From an uncultured Oscillospiraceae bacterium (GTDB taxonomy: Bacteria > Bacillota > Clostridia > Oscillospirales > Oscillospiraceae): a stretch of DNA of 52,706 bases. The DNA lies in assembly GCA_910583885.1 (NCBI GenBank), contig CAJUAC010000014.1, positions 1 to 52,706 of the forward strand, written 5' to 3'. Under the pieces are notes generated by a model, which saw only the letters and a program-made list of their open reading frames with translations, was not told the origin of the DNA and made no database searches. The position numbers and the translations under genes are program-made. Positions within the stretch are counted from its first letter, which is position 1. Every line of letters begins with the position of its first letter. Below are positions 40,215 to 49,720 of this stretch, piece by piece.

Positions 40215-40691
40215 GTGAATAGGTTGGAAGTGAAGGAAATCGTGCCCCACAGCTGGGAAGCGGAGGCGCTGCTTGCACTCTCCGCAGCATGGGAAGCGGA
40301 GGGCAGCTGCTATGGATACCGGAGGAACAGCCCGTCAGATCTGGAAGGGCGGCGCATGTTTGCGGCACTGGAAAAAGGGGAGGTAGCCGGCTATCTCTTG
40401 GGGAGGGTAGAGTGCTCCCAGCAGATGCACTCCCTCATGCCAGAGGGAACGCCCTGCTTTGAGCTGGAGGAGCTGTATGTGAAGCCGGACTGCAGGTCTG
40501 TTGGGGTCGGTGCCATGCTGTTCCGCTATGCGGAGGAGCGTGTGGAAGCGGACTATATTCTTTTGAGCGCGGTTTCCAAGAATTATCGGGCGCTGCTCCA
40601 TTTCTATATAGATGAGATAGGGATGGAGCTGTGGAGCGCACGGCTGTTCAAGCCTTTAAGGGCAAAGAAAGAGATAGGGGAAGGGATATGA
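40215..40691 (+). CDS. GNAT family N-acetyltransferase
   Basis: The protein (about 158 residues from this start) shows a GNAT acetyl-CoA domain: FELEELYVKPDCRSVGVGAMLFRYA contains the R-x-x-G-x-G-like pantetheine loop as CRSVGVGA, and the end NYRALLHFYIDEIGM fits the family. The start is uncertain. Open starts are TTG 40155, GTG 40215 and GTG 40230, none with a strong ribosome site. It lies between cdsA and dxr, and its stop overlaps the dxr ATG. The substrate is unknown. In most relatives cdsA and dxr are adjacent. Confidence 0.75.
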   Translation: MNRLEVKEIVPHSWEAEALLALSAAWEAEGSCYGYRRNSPSDLEGRRMFAALEKGEVAGYLLGRVECSQQMHSLMPEGTPCFELEELYVKPDCRSVGVGAMLFRYAEERVEADYILLSAVSKNYRALLHFYIDEIGMELWSARLFKPLRAKKEIGEGI

Positions 40692-41872
40692 CGAAGACAA
40701 TTTCACTGCTGGGGTCTACCGGTTCCATTGGCCGGCAGACCCTGGATGTATGCCGGGAGCTTGGTGTGGCGGTGGGGGCCTTGACAGCGCGGGGCAATAT
40801 TGACCGGCTAGAGCAGCAGGCCCGGGAGTTCCATCCCCGCCTTGTGGCAGTGTATGAGCTGGAACCTGCACTGGAGCTAAAGCGGCGGCTGTCGGATTTG
40901 GAGATTGAGGTGGCTTATGGTTTGGACGGCCTGCGCCGGGCGGCTGCGCTGCCAGAGAGCGATACAGTTGTCACCGCTGTGGTGGGTATGGCAGGACTCT
41001 GGCCTACCATGGCAGCCATTGAGGCGGGCAAGCGGATTGCCTTGGCAAACAAGGAGACGCTGGTCTGCGCCGGGGATCTGGTGATGGAAGCCGCCCGGAA
41101 GTACGGCGCGGAGGTTATTCCTGTGGACAGTGAACACTCCGCCATCTTCCAGTGTCTCCAGGGCTGCCGGGATCGGCGGCCGGGGTTGGCAGGCGGGGAG
41201 GTGAAGCGTCTTCTGCTGACTTGTTCCGGCGGGCCCTTCTTTGGTTTGCGCCTGGAGGAGATGGCATCAAAGACACGTGCGGATGCCCTGCGCCACCCCA
41301 ACTGGGCTATGGGCGAAAAGATTACGGTCGATTGTGCCACCTTAATGAATAAGGGCCTGGAGTTTATTGAAGCCATGCGGCTGTTCGGGATGCCGCCAGA
41401 GCGGGTAAACGTGGTCATCCACCGCCAGAGCATTGTCCACTCCATGGTGGAGTTTTGCGACGGTGCAGTCCTAGCCCAGATGGGGACGCCGGATATGCGC
41501 CTGCCGATCCGCTACGCCTTGACATACCCCTATCGGGGCGAGTCGTTGCTGCCGCCGTTGGATCTGCTCCAGTGTCCACCGCTGACATTTGCCCCGCCGG
41601 ATCTGGAGGCGTTCCCCTGCCTGCAAATGGCGATGGAGTGCGCAAAGGCTGGGGGGACCAGCTGTGCAGTCCTCAACGGGGCAAATGAGGCGGCGGTGTC
41701 GCTCTTCCTGCGGGAGGAGATCCCGTTTGGGCAGATTCCGCAGCTGGTGGCGCAGGCGCTGGATAAGATCCCGTCCCATCCAGCACGCACGCTGGAGGAT
41801 GTCCTGGAGGCAGACAGACAGGCAAGGGAGTGCGTGCTGGCAAACGTAAACGGAGACTGGGAGCAGCTATGA
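40688..41872 (+). CDS. dxr: 1-deoxy-D-xylulose 5-phosphate reductoisomerase
   Basis: Dxr carries out the committed step of the MEP isoprenoid pathway, making MEP with NADPH. The 394-residue protein shows the nucleotide-binding start ISLLGSTGSIGRQTLDV, the ALANKETLVCAGDLV segment near residue 117, PVDSEHSAIFQCL near residue 145, and the later HRQSIVHSMVEF near residue 246. The ATG overlaps the GNAT stop codon. Together with ispG downstream and uppS upstream it forms an isoprenoid theme. Confidence 0.96.
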   Translation: MTKTISLLGSTGSIGRQTLDVCRELGVAVGALTARGNIDRLEQQAREFHPRLVAVYELEPALELKRRLSDLEIEVAYGLDGLRRAAALPESDTVVTAVVGMAGLWPTMAAIEAGKRIALANKETLVCAGDLVMEAARKYGAEVIPVDSEHSAIFQCLQGCRDRRPGLAGGEVKRLLLTCSGGPFFGLRLEEMASKTRADALRHPNWAMGEKITVDCATLMNKGLEFIEAMRLFGMPPERVNVVIHRQSIVHSMVEFCDGAVLAQMGTPDMRLPIRYALTYPYRGESLLPPLDLLQCPPLTFAPPDLEAFPCLQMAMECAKAGGTSCAVLNGANEAAVSLFLREEIPFGQIPQLVAQALDKIPSHPARTLEDVLEADRQARECVLANVNGDWEQL

Positions 41873-41942
41873 AAAAGCAGCAGGGATCTGCTCAAGGAAC
41901 AGACAGATCATGTTACAAATGTAGGTATTTCAGTTCTTTTTG

Positions 41943-41968
41943 ATACTTTTTCTTTTAAGAAAAAGTAT
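41943..41968. repeat. AT-rich 26-base near-perfect palindrome upstream of rseP
   Basis: ATACTTTTTCTT (41943-41954) is the exact reverse complement of 41957-41968, with a 2-base centre. It lies 29 bases before the rseP start, in the 124-base dxr-rseP gap. It could be an operator, a weak terminator, or a copy of a small dispersed element. Confidence 0.7.
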
Positions 41969-41996
41969 GATTACCTTTTGGGAAGGTTTTTCGTCT

Positions 41997-43082
41997 ATGT
42001 ATATTATCCTCGCCATTTTGATGTTCGGGATTCTGATTGCTGCCCACGAGTGGGGGCACTTCATCGCAGCGCGGCTGTGCGGTGTGACAGTTCATGAGTT
42101 TGCCATCGGCATGGGGCCTGTCCTGTGGAAAAGCAAGCCCAAGGCAGTGGATCCCTTTGACACTGGAACACAGACGCAGTTTACCATCCGCGCCCTGCCG
42201 ATTGGCGGCTTTTGCGCCATGGAGGGGGAGGATGAGGAGTCCGACGACCCCCACAGCCTGGGCAACCAGGGGTTCTGGAAAAAAGTGCTGGTGTTCGCCG
42301 CCGGGGCAGCCATGAATTTCCTGGTTGGCGTACTGATCCTGCTGGCGCTCAACTGCCGGGCAACCGGCTTTTTGGTGCCGGTAATCCAGGGCGGCGCGCC
42401 GGAGTTTGAGGCTGTCAACGGCGTGGCGCTGGAGGAGGGGGACGTATTCTACTCCATTAATGGCTCCCGGATCTATTTGACCAGTGACATTGACCTGCTG
42501 CTCATGCTGGCAGACCGCCAGCCCATCGACTTGGTGGTCCTGCGGGATGGGGAGAAGGTGGAACTGAAGAACCTGGCCGTCAGAACCTATACCAGCCCCG
42601 AGGGGGAGCCCTACGAGGGCTATGGCTTTACCCGTACAGCAGTGGTACAGGAGGCCACTTGGGGACAGCGGCTGAAGTATACCTGGTATAACGCCATTGA
42701 TTTTGTCCGCATTGTGTGGTACAGCTTGAAAATGCTTGTTACTGGCAGTGCCGGGGTGTCGGATCTCAGCGGCCCGGTGGGGATTGTTTCTACCATCAAC
42801 GAGGTGGGGACACAGAGCGTGAATATGGCCGCTGCATTGGAGAATATCGCCTATTTTGGTGCGATGATTGCGGTGAACTTGGCCGTAATGAATCTGCTGC
42901 CCATCCCCGCGCTGGATGGCGGGCACATCCTGTTCCTGACGGTCGCTACCATTTCAGAGCAGATCTTCCGGCGCAAGATCCCCGTAAAGTACGAGGCGGC
43001 GATCAACATGGTGTTTTTAGCCCTTTTGATGGGCCTGATGCTCTTTGTAACCTTTAACGATGTGATGAAGCTGGTAAGCTAG
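41997..43082 (+). CDS. rseP: RIP metalloprotease RseP (site-2 protease)
   Basis: The 361-residue membrane zinc protease cleaves membrane-embedded substrates such as anti-sigma factors and signal peptide remnants. It has HEWGH (residues 17-21) in the first helix, a PDZ domain in the middle (about 115-200), and the third zinc ligand in LLPIPALDGGH near residue 300. The ATG at 41997 has GGGAAGG 10 bases upstream; an ATG at 41967 falls inside the palindrome and lacks a site. Confidence 0.95.
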   Translation: MYIILAILMFGILIAAHEWGHFIAARLCGVTVHEFAIGMGPVLWKSKPKAVDPFDTGTQTQFTIRALPIGGFCAMEGEDEESDDPHSLGNQGFWKKVLVFAAGAAMNFLVGVLILLALNCRATGFLVPVIQGGAPEFEAVNGVALEEGDVFYSINGSRIYLTSDIDLLLMLADRQPIDLVVLRDGEKVELKNLAVRTYTSPEGEPYEGYGFTRTAVVQEATWGQRLKYTWYNAIDFVRIVWYSLKMLVTGSAGVSDLSGPVGIVSTINEVGTQSVNMAAALENIAYFGAMIAVNLAVMNLLPIPALDGGHILFLTVATISEQIFRRKIPVKYEAAINMVFLALLMGLMLFVTFNDVMKLVS

Positions 43083-43093
43083 GAGGCAGGGCA

Positions 43094-44134
43094 GTGACCA
43101 AGCAGATTTTTGTAGGCGGCGTCCCTGTGGGCGGCGGCGCCCCGGTTTCCATCCAGTCCATGTGCAGTACCAAGACCGATGATGTCCCCGCCACAGTGGA
43201 CCAGATCCACCGCCTGGAGGAGGCTGGGTGTGAGATTATCCGGGTGGCAGTGCCGGATATGGCGGCGGCCAAGGCCGTTGGAGTCATCAAGAGCCGTATC
43301 CACATCCCGCTGGTGGCAGATATCCATTTTGACTACAAACTGGCCCTGGAGTGTGCGGGTCAGGGGATTGACAAGATCCGCATTAACCCGGGAAATATTG
43401 GCGGGGAGGACAGGGTAAAGGCGGTGGCGGATGCCTGCCGGATGGGGAAAATCCCCATCCGGATTGGCGTAAATGGTGGTTCCTTGGAGAAGGAGCTCCT
43501 GAAAAAGCATGGCGGCGCTACCGCGGAAGCCTTGGCAGAGAGCGCCCTGGGCCATGCGGCCCTGCTGGAAAAGTTCGATTTCACGGATATCTGTATCTCA
43601 GTCAAATGCTCCTCTGTCCCCATCACCATGGGGGCATACCGTCTGCTCAGCGAACGGTGCCCCTATCCGCTGCACCTGGGTGTCACGGAAGCGGGGACAC
43701 CAGGGATGGGGGTCATCAAATCCGCTATGGGGATCGGTGGCCTGCTGTGCCTGGGCATCGGGGACACTTTGCGTGTGACGCTTACCGCTGACCCGGTAGA
43801 GGAGGTGTACGCGGCAAAAAAGATCCTCTCTGCCGCCGGCCGCCGTCAGGAAGGGCCAAACCTGATTGCCTGCCCAACCTGTGGCCGGACCAACATTGAT
43901 CTGATCCCCATGGCGGAGGAGGTGGAGCGCCGCCTCGCCGGATGTAAAAAGCCCATTACTGTAGCGGTGATGGGATGCGCTGTTAACGGCCCTGGGGAGG
44001 CTGCCGCCGCTGATGTAGGGATTGCCGGCGGGAACGGGGAGGGTCTTCTTTTTGCCAAGGGGAAGATTCTCCGGAAGGTGCCCCAGGAAAAACTGGTTGA
44101 CGCGCTGATGGAAGAGATTGCGAACATTCCATAA
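43094..44134 (+). CDS. ispG: 4-hydroxy-3-methylbut-2-en-1-yl diphosphate synthase (flavodoxin)
   Basis: IspG reduces MEcPP to HMBPP, the penultimate MEP step, with a [4Fe-4S] cluster. The 346-residue protein begins KQIFVGGVPVGGGAPVSIQS. It has the cluster cysteines in LIACPTCGRTNIDL near residue 260 and in MGCAVNGPGEA near residue 295. The start is GTG with an AGGAGG site. It lies 11 bases after rseP, taking the position that proS holds in many other Firmicutes. Confidence 0.96.
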   Translation: MTKQIFVGGVPVGGGAPVSIQSMCSTKTDDVPATVDQIHRLEEAGCEIIRVAVPDMAAAKAVGVIKSRIHIPLVADIHFDYKLALECAGQGIDKIRINPGNIGGEDRVKAVADACRMGKIPIRIGVNGGSLEKELLKKHGGATAEALAESALGHAALLEKFDFTDICISVKCSSVPITMGAYRLLSERCPYPLHLGVTEAGTPGMGVIKSAMGIGGLLCLGIGDTLRVTLTADPVEEVYAAKKILSAAGRRQEGPNLIACPTCGRTNIDLIPMAEEVERRLAGCKKPITVAVMGCAVNGPGEAAAADVGIAGGNGEGLLFAKGKILRKVPQEKLVDALMEEIANIP

Positions 44135-44173
44135 GTTATAAATGACAGCAGAAGCTGAGAGGACGATACAATT

Positions 44174-47100
44174 ATGCCACAAAAGATACCCTTTTTTGAG
44201 CTGTTCCCAGCGCTTCCATTGGAGCGTGATGTCCGAGTTCGCCTTGACGGCGCCTACCTCACCGCTGTGGAGGTGGATCGGGAAAAACGGGCCATGCACA
44301 TAGACCTGACCGTCCATGCCGACCTGGGGGAGCGGAAGCAGGCGCTCACAGAGGCTGTTGCGGCGGCCTTCTCGCTGAATAACTTCTCCATCCACCAGAC
44401 TGTCTCTGCGCCCGTCTCCACCGCTGCACCCAGTAAGGGGGAGGAGATTATCATGGGCGCAGCAGTCAAGGGGGCCGTCCAGCCAATGGCTGGGCTCAAC
44501 CCGAAGATGGGAAATGTGGTGGTGGCGGGGAAGGTATTCGCGGCGAATCTCCGGGAAACCCGCCGTCCGGGTGTATACTGTCTCACCTTTGATATGACAG
44601 ACTTCCAGACTTCTGTACGTGTGACCAAATACATGCAGGCGGAGGAGAAAGCGGCCCTGAAAAAAGAGGTCAAGCCGGGGATGTGGGTGAAGGTACAGGG
44701 CTTTGTGAAGCTTGACCGGGACGGCAGCGACATCCTGTTGGATCCCAAGAGCATCGTTTCCTATCCCCATGTGATGCGCCAGGACACAGCGCCGGCCAAG
44801 CGGGTGGAGCTCCACGCCCACACCACATTTTCCAACATGGACGCCCTCTCTCCCCTCAACCCCAAGGCAGGTCCGGAGGGGAATATTGTCAAGCGGGCGG
44901 AGGCCTGGGGCCATCCGGCCATCGCCATCACCGACCACGGTGTAGTCCAGGGCTTCCCCGACGCATGGCACTCCGCCAAGGACATTAAAATTATCTATGG
45001 CATGGAGGGCTATTTCATCAACAATCTGGATGACCGGATCCCGGTCCATGGCCCCCAGGAGGCTTCATTTGACAGTGAGTATGTGGCTTTCGACATTGAG
45101 ACCACCGGCCTGAAGGTCAAGCAGGAGGCCATCACGGAGATCGGTGCGGTGGTCATCAAGAATGGGGAGATTGGGGAGCGGTTCCAGACCTTTGTAGACC
45201 CTGGCCGGCACCTGACACCGGAGATCATCGCCCTGACCGGCATCACGGACCAGATGCTGCAAGGCGCGCCCAAGCCTGCGGAGGCCCTGGCGAAGTTCCT
45301 GGCGTTTGTAAAGGGCCGGCCCCTGGTGGCCCATAATGCAGAATTTGATATTGGATTTATCCGTGAGGGCTGCCGCCAGGCGGGGCTGGACTTTGATCCC
45401 ACCTATGTGGACACACTGGTATTGGCCCAGAACCTGCTGCCTGAGCTCAAAAAATTCACGCTGGATACGGTGGCGGAGCATCTGCGCCTGCCAGCCTTCC
45501 AGCACCATCGGGCCAGTGATGACGCAGCTACCTGCGGCCTCTTCCTGCCCCATTTCTTTCAAAAACTGGAAGGGACGCTGAACGTACACTCCCTCCAGGC
45601 CGTCAACGATGCCATGCCGGAGCTGCGGTCCAGGGGCAGCGCCAGCCGCCGGCCAAAGCACATCATCCTGTTGGCAAAGAATAAGGCAGGGCTGAAGAAC
45701 CTCTACCAGCTGGTGTCTATGTCCAATCTGAAATATTTCAAGCGGTTTCCGATTATCCCGAAAAGCGAGCTGTCTGCCCATAGGGAGGGGTTGGTGATCG
45801 GCGCAGCTTGCGAGGCAGGGGAGCTGTTCCAAGCCGTGGCGGACTATAAGGATTGGGCAGAGCTCAAGCGGATTGCAGGCTTTTACGATTACTTAGAGAT
45901 CCAACCCCTGTGCAACAATGCATTCATGGTCCGGGACGGCAAGGCGAAGGACGAGGAGGAGCTGCGGGAGTTTAACCGCACCATTGTCCGTCTGGGGGAG
46001 GAGATGGGGAAACCTGTCTGTGCTACGGGCGATGTCCACTTCCTGGACCCGGAGGATGAGGTTTATCGCCACATCCTGCTGGATACCAAAAAGTATTCTG
46101 ACTGCGACGCCCCGCTGCCTATCTATTTCCGCACCACAGATGAGATGCTGAAGGAGTTCAGCTACTTGGGGGAGGAGAAGGCTATGGAGGTGGTCGTCAC
46201 GAATCCCCAAGCTATTGCGGAGCAGATAGAGACCTTTGACCTGCTGCCCAAGGGGAAGCTGTTCCCACCCAGGCTGGAGAATTCAGAGGAGGAGCTCAAC
46301 CGCTTGGTCTGGGATAAGGTGCATGAGCTCTATGGGGAGGAGCCCCCCCAGCTGATTGTAGACCGGCTGAACGTGGAGCTGGGCGGCATCCTGGGGAAAT
46401 ATGATGTGGTGTACATGTCCGCACAAAAGCTGGTCCAGCGCTCCCTGGAGAGCGGGTATCTGGTAGGCTCCCGTGGATCCGTAGGGTCGTCCCTGGTCGC
46501 CTACATGTCCGGTATCACCGAGGTTAATGCCCTGCCGCCCCACTACCGCTGCCCTCAGTGCAAGCACCACGAGTTTATTACGGACGGCTCCTACGGCTGT
46601 GGTGCAGACATGCCGGATAAGGACTGCCCAGTATGCGGGACAATGTATGTCAAGGACGGCTTTGACATACCCTTTGAGACCTTTTTGGGTTTTGGCGGCG
46701 GCAAGGTGCCGGATATCGACCTCAATTTCTCCGGGGAATACCAGGCCCGGGCCCACCGCCACGCCATCGAGATGTTTGGAGAGACCCAGGTGTTCCGGGC
46801 GGGGACTATTGGTACTGTGGCGGAGAAAACCGCCTATGGCTATGTGAAAAAGTACTTAAATGACAGGGGACTGAATCCTGGACATGCGGAGGAAAACCGC
46901 CTGGCCATGGGCTGTGTGGGGGTAAAGCGCACGACAGGCCAGCACCCCGGCGGCCTGGTGGTCGTGCCGGACGATTTGGATGTGGAGGACTTCTGCCCGG
47001 TTCAGCATCCGGCTGACGCGGCGGACAGCGACATTATCACCACCCACTTTGAATACCACTGTATGGAGGACAATCTGCTCAAGCTGGACATGCTGGGCCA

Positions 47101-48145
47101 CGATGACCCCTCCATGGTCCGGATGCTGGAGGATCTCACTGGCGTCAATGCCCGGCAGATCCCGCTGGACGATCCGGACACGATGAGCCTGTTTATCACC
47201 AGCCGTGCGCTGGGGTTTGAGAACGACGAGATCTTGGGGCCTACTGGGGCTGTGGCGATCCCGGAGTTTAACACCAAGTTTACCCGTCAGATGCTGATAG
47301 ATACCCAGCCCAAGGATTTCAATACCCTGGTACGCCTGTCTGGCTTTTCCCATGGTACGGACGTGTGGCTGGGCAACGCCCGGGAACTGATCGTAAATGG
47401 TACTGCCTCCGTTACGGAGACCGTGGGCTGCCGTGATGATATTATGCTCTACCTGATCTCCAAGGGGCTGGATCCCAAGATGAGCTTTAAGATCATGGAG
47501 TCTGTCCGGAAAGGGAAGGTGAAGAAAGGCGGCTTTGAGGAGGGCTGGGTAGAGGCCATGAAGGAGCACGATGTGCCCGAATGGTACATTGAATCTCTAG
47601 CGAAGATTGGATATCTCTTCCCTAAGGCCCACGCGGTGGCGTATGTCATGATGGCTTTCCGTATCGCCTGGTTCAAAGTGCATAAGCCCTTGGCGTTCTA
47701 TGCGACCTTCTTTTCTATCCGGGCCAAGGCCTTTGACGCGGAGTACTGCTGTGCCGGCTTTGATGCGGTCAAGCGGAAATTACAGGAAATCTGGAATAAC
47801 AAGGAGGCGGCAGCTGTGGAGCAGGATCTGGCGGTGACGCTGGAGGTCTGCTATGAGTTCTACCTCCGGGGGTTCCGCTTCGACCCCATCAACATCTATG
47901 AGTCCGAGGCCACCCGGTTTATCCTCAAGGGAGAAGATGCGCTGATCCCACCCTTTACCGCTGTGCGGGGCCTGGGGGAGACGGCGGCCTTGGATACCGT
48001 AGAGAAGCGGAAGGGGAAGGATTTTATCTCTATTGAGGAATTTGCCATGTGCTGCAACAAGCTCTCTAAAACCCACATCGACCAGCTCAAGGGGCTGGGC
48101 GCCTTTGCGGGGATGGCCGATACCAGCCAAATTACACTGTTTTAG
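44174..48145 (+). CDS. polC: DNA polymerase III, PolC-type alpha subunit
   Basis: PolC is the replicative DNA polymerase of low-GC Gram-positives with built-in proofreading. The 1323-residue protein shows an OB domain (about 100-200), the PHP domain start VELHAHTTFSNMDAL near residue 212, an inserted exonuclease starting AFDIETTGLKV near residue 305, a zinc-binding site with CPQC and CPVCG near residues 794 and 824, and the polymerase core with SRGSVGSSLVAYM near 764 and PDIDLNFSGE near 846. It is about 100 residues shorter than typical PolC, mostly at the N-terminus. The ATG is 39 bases after ispG. Confidence 0.97.
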   Translation: MPQKIPFFELFPALPLERDVRVRLDGAYLTAVEVDREKRAMHIDLTVHADLGERKQALTEAVAAAFSLNNFSIHQTVSAPVSTAAPSKGEEIIMGAAVKGAVQPMAGLNPKMGNVVVAGKVFAANLRETRRPGVYCLTFDMTDFQTSVRVTKYMQAEEKAALKKEVKPGMWVKVQGFVKLDRDGSDILLDPKSIVSYPHVMRQDTAPAKRVELHAHTTFSNMDALSPLNPKAGPEGNIVKRAEAWGHPAIAITDHGVVQGFPDAWHSAKDIKIIYGMEGYFINNLDDRIPVHGPQEASFDSEYVAFDIETTGLKVKQEAITEIGAVVIKNGEIGERFQTFVDPGRHLTPEIIALTGITDQMLQGAPKPAEALAKFLAFVKGRPLVAHNAEFDIGFIREGCRQAGLDFDPTYVDTLVLAQNLLPELKKFTLDTVAEHLRLPAFQHHRASDDAATCGLFLPHFFQKLEGTLNVHSLQAVNDAMPELRSRGSASRRPKHIILLAKNKAGLKNLYQLVSMSNLKYFKRFPIIPKSELSAHREGLVIGAACEAGELFQAVADYKDWAELKRIAGFYDYLEIQPLCNNAFMVRDGKAKDEEELREFNRTIVRLGEEMGKPVCATGDVHFLDPEDEVYRHILLDTKKYSDCDAPLPIYFRTTDEMLKEFSYLGEEKAMEVVVTNPQAIAEQIETFDLLPKGKLFPPRLENSEEELNRLVWDKVHELYGEEPPQLIVDRLNVELGGILGKYDVVYMSAQKLVQRSLESGYLVGSRGSVGSSLVAYMSGITEVNALPPHYRCPQCKHHEFITDGSYGCGADMPDKDCPVCGTMYVKDGFDIPFETFLGFGGGKVPDIDLNFSGEYQARAHRHAIEMFGETQVFRAGTIGTVAEKTAYGYVKKYLNDRGLNPGHAEENRLAMGCVGVKRTTGQHPGGLVVVPDDLDVEDFCPVQHPADAADSDIITTHFEYHCMEDNLLKLDMLGHDDPSMVRMLEDLTGVNARQIPLDDPDTMSLFITSRALGFENDEILGPTGAVAIPEFNTKFTRQMLIDTQPKDFNTLVRLSGFSHGTDVWLGNARELIVNGTASVTETVGCRDDIMLYLISKGLDPKMSFKIMESVRKGKVKKGGFEEGWVEAMKEHDVPEWYIESLAKIGYLFPKAHAVAYVMMAFRIAWFKVHKPLAFYATFFSIRAKAFDAEYCCAGFDAVKRKLQEIWNNKEAAAVEQDLAVTLEVCYEFYLRGFRFDPINIYESEATRFILKGEDALIPPFTAVRGLGETAALDTVEKRKGKDFISIEEFAMCCNKLSKTHIDQLKGLGAFAGMADTSQITLF

Positions 48146-48173
48146 CTGTTGTAAGCCGTCCTAAATAATTGGA

Positions 48174-48225
48174 CCTTTGCTCAGAAGCAAAGGAATGGGC
48201 CACCTGCTCAGCAGGCGGCCCATTC
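48174..48225. terminator. Two tandem hairpins between polC and the TDT transporter gene
   Basis: CCTTTGC/GCAAAGG (48174-48193) is followed directly by GAATGGGCC/GGCCCATTC (48193-48225), the latter with an inner CCTGC/GCAGG pair. They separate convergent genes and should stop transcription from both sides. Confidence 0.75.
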
Positions 48226-48242
48226 TGTTATGTGGATGGAAA

Positions 48243-49175
48243 TCAGGCGGTTCGGCAAGCCTTGATGATAGCCATCCCATAGCGGATAAACGTGTAGAGT
48301 ACCATGGCTGCGGCAATGATGGTCTCAATCAGCACAACCGGGGACAGCCAGGAGACGGCGTAGCCCAAATTGGTCAGGCAGGCCATGGATTGCTTGGAGG
48401 CGATAGCGGTGATGACCATAGGGAAGGTAAAGGCCGCATAGCTGGGGTAGAAGGGGAGCTTCAAAAAACCAGGGAGCTTCGCCAGCACCATGATATATAG
48501 AGCCGTTGAGACGATCATCAGCCCAACCACCATCGCAGGAGACTTCGGAGAGACAGACTGGATATAGCCTGCCAGGCACAGGCTCACAGGGGCGGCGTAG
48601 ATGCAAAAAATAGGCTTAGCTGGATCCTTCTGCACAGGCAGCTTGGCATAGCGCACGCTTACCAATACCAGTAGGGCGGCCAGGCAAACGAAGCCAAACC
48701 AGAAGGCTGCAGTGCCCACCGTATTAGCCATGCCGAAAGCAGGAGCGGTCAGGCTGGCGACTACGATGCCGACATAAACAATGTAGTAGCTGGCAAACAC
48801 GTGATCCAACCGGAACTTTCCAAAAAATTTGACGGTAAACCAGACGATCAGAGTGATATGCAGGGCAATCCCCAAAAACCAGACCACCTGGGCGGCCCCT
48901 GCGCCCACAAATGGCTTGGCGTAGACAGACAGCAGCATCGTCGACATAGGGAAGGTGCCTGCTACACTGGCAATAATGGGATCCTCTAACGCCTGGCGTA
49001 CACCTTTCCAAAAAAATACTGCCTTGCATACCAAGCAGGCCCACAGCATCAGCGCCAGCACACCAAATACAAGGCGTACACCTTCACTGTAACTCTGCAA
49101 AAGGTTGCCCAGGGCCGCCAGACCCAGCATGACTCCGGAAGCAGGGAGGGGCAATGTACGGAGAAATTGTTTCAT
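48243..49175 (-). CDS. TDT family transporter (TehA/SLAC1-like)
   Basis: The 310-residue protein has about ten hydrophobic segments in the pattern of the tellurite-resistance/dicarboxylate transporter family. Family-like stretches are LPLPASGVMLGLAALGN near residue 6 and AGTFPMSTMLLSVYA near residue 71. Relatives move anions such as sulfite, malate or chloride; the substrate here is not clear. I chose the ATG at 49175 because GAGGGGG lies 6 bases upstream; a GTG at 49190 is possible. It follows the C_GCAxxG_C_C gene directly and is probably cotranscribed with it. Confidence 0.88.
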   Translation of the reverse strand: MKQFLRTLPLPASGVMLGLAALGNLLQSYSEGVRLVFGVLALMLWACLVCKAVFFWKGVRQALEDPIIASVAGTFPMSTMLLSVYAKPFVGAGAAQVVWFLGIALHITLIVWFTVKFFGKFRLDHVFASYYIVYVGIVVASLTAPAFGMANTVGTAAFWFGFVCLAALLVLVSVRYAKLPVQKDPAKPIFCIYAAPVSLCLAGYIQSVSPKSPAMVVGLMIVSTALYIMVLAKLPGFLKLPFYPSYAAFTFPMVITAIASKQSMACLTNLGYAVSWLSPVVLIETIIAAAMVLYTFIRYGMAIIKACRTA

Positions 49176-49186
49176 CACCGTCCCCC

Positions 49187-49675
49187 TCACGCCGCATCTG
49201 TGTTCCGGATCCCCAGTTCACGGCAGATGATTTCCCCCACTTTCCAGGCGCATAACCCAGTGAAACGGATGCACTGCTCCTTATGTTCACCCTTTCCCAT
49301 ATCAAACTCACGGGTCAGCACCCGGCAGCAGATCGCGTTTTTGCCATTGCTGGCCTTAAACCAATCGTGGAGCTCACGGGTGAGGGCCATACATTGATTA
49401 ACCTTGGGATCCTGGGGGCCGCTTTGCTCGGTGCGGCCAAAAAACAGCCCGAGGGCGGCTACACCGCCATTGAGCGCACCGCAGGTACATCCGGAACGCC
49501 CGATGCCCACCGCCATGCCAGAGACTACAGCAATCACGTCCTCCGGGACATCCAAGTCAAAGTTTGTCCGCACTGCAGCTACCAACGCCTCGCAGCAGAA
49601 GTATCCACCCCGAAAATTATCCTCTGCATCCTTCTGGAGCTTCTTTAAGCTGACCTCTTTTGCACGAATTTTCAT
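49187..49675 (-). CDS. C_GCAxxG_C_C family protein
   Basis: The 162-residue protein carries the cysteine pattern of this redox-type family: Cys27-Cys28 in YFCCEALV, Cys63 and Cys65 in GCTCGALNGG, Cys95, Cys116-Cys117, and Cys135. It has no signal peptide or membrane helix. The family is widespread in anaerobes and is assumed to bind a metal or act in thiol redox chemistry, but is not characterised well. The start MKIRAKEV has a GAGGAG site. The TDT transporter gene begins within 12 bases of its stop. Confidence 0.87.
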   Translation of the reverse strand: MKIRAKEVSLKKLQKDAEDNFRGGYFCCEALVAAVRTNFDLDVPEDVIAVVSGMAVGIGRSGCTCGALNGGVAALGLFFGRTEQSGPQDPKVNQCMALTRELHDWFKASNGKNAICCRVLTREFDMGKGEHKEQCIRFTGLCAWKVGEIICRELGIRNTDAA

Positions 49676-49720
49676 GTTCTTTCTCCTCTCATAATCACTC
49701 TGCATCCAGCAGCAGATGAT

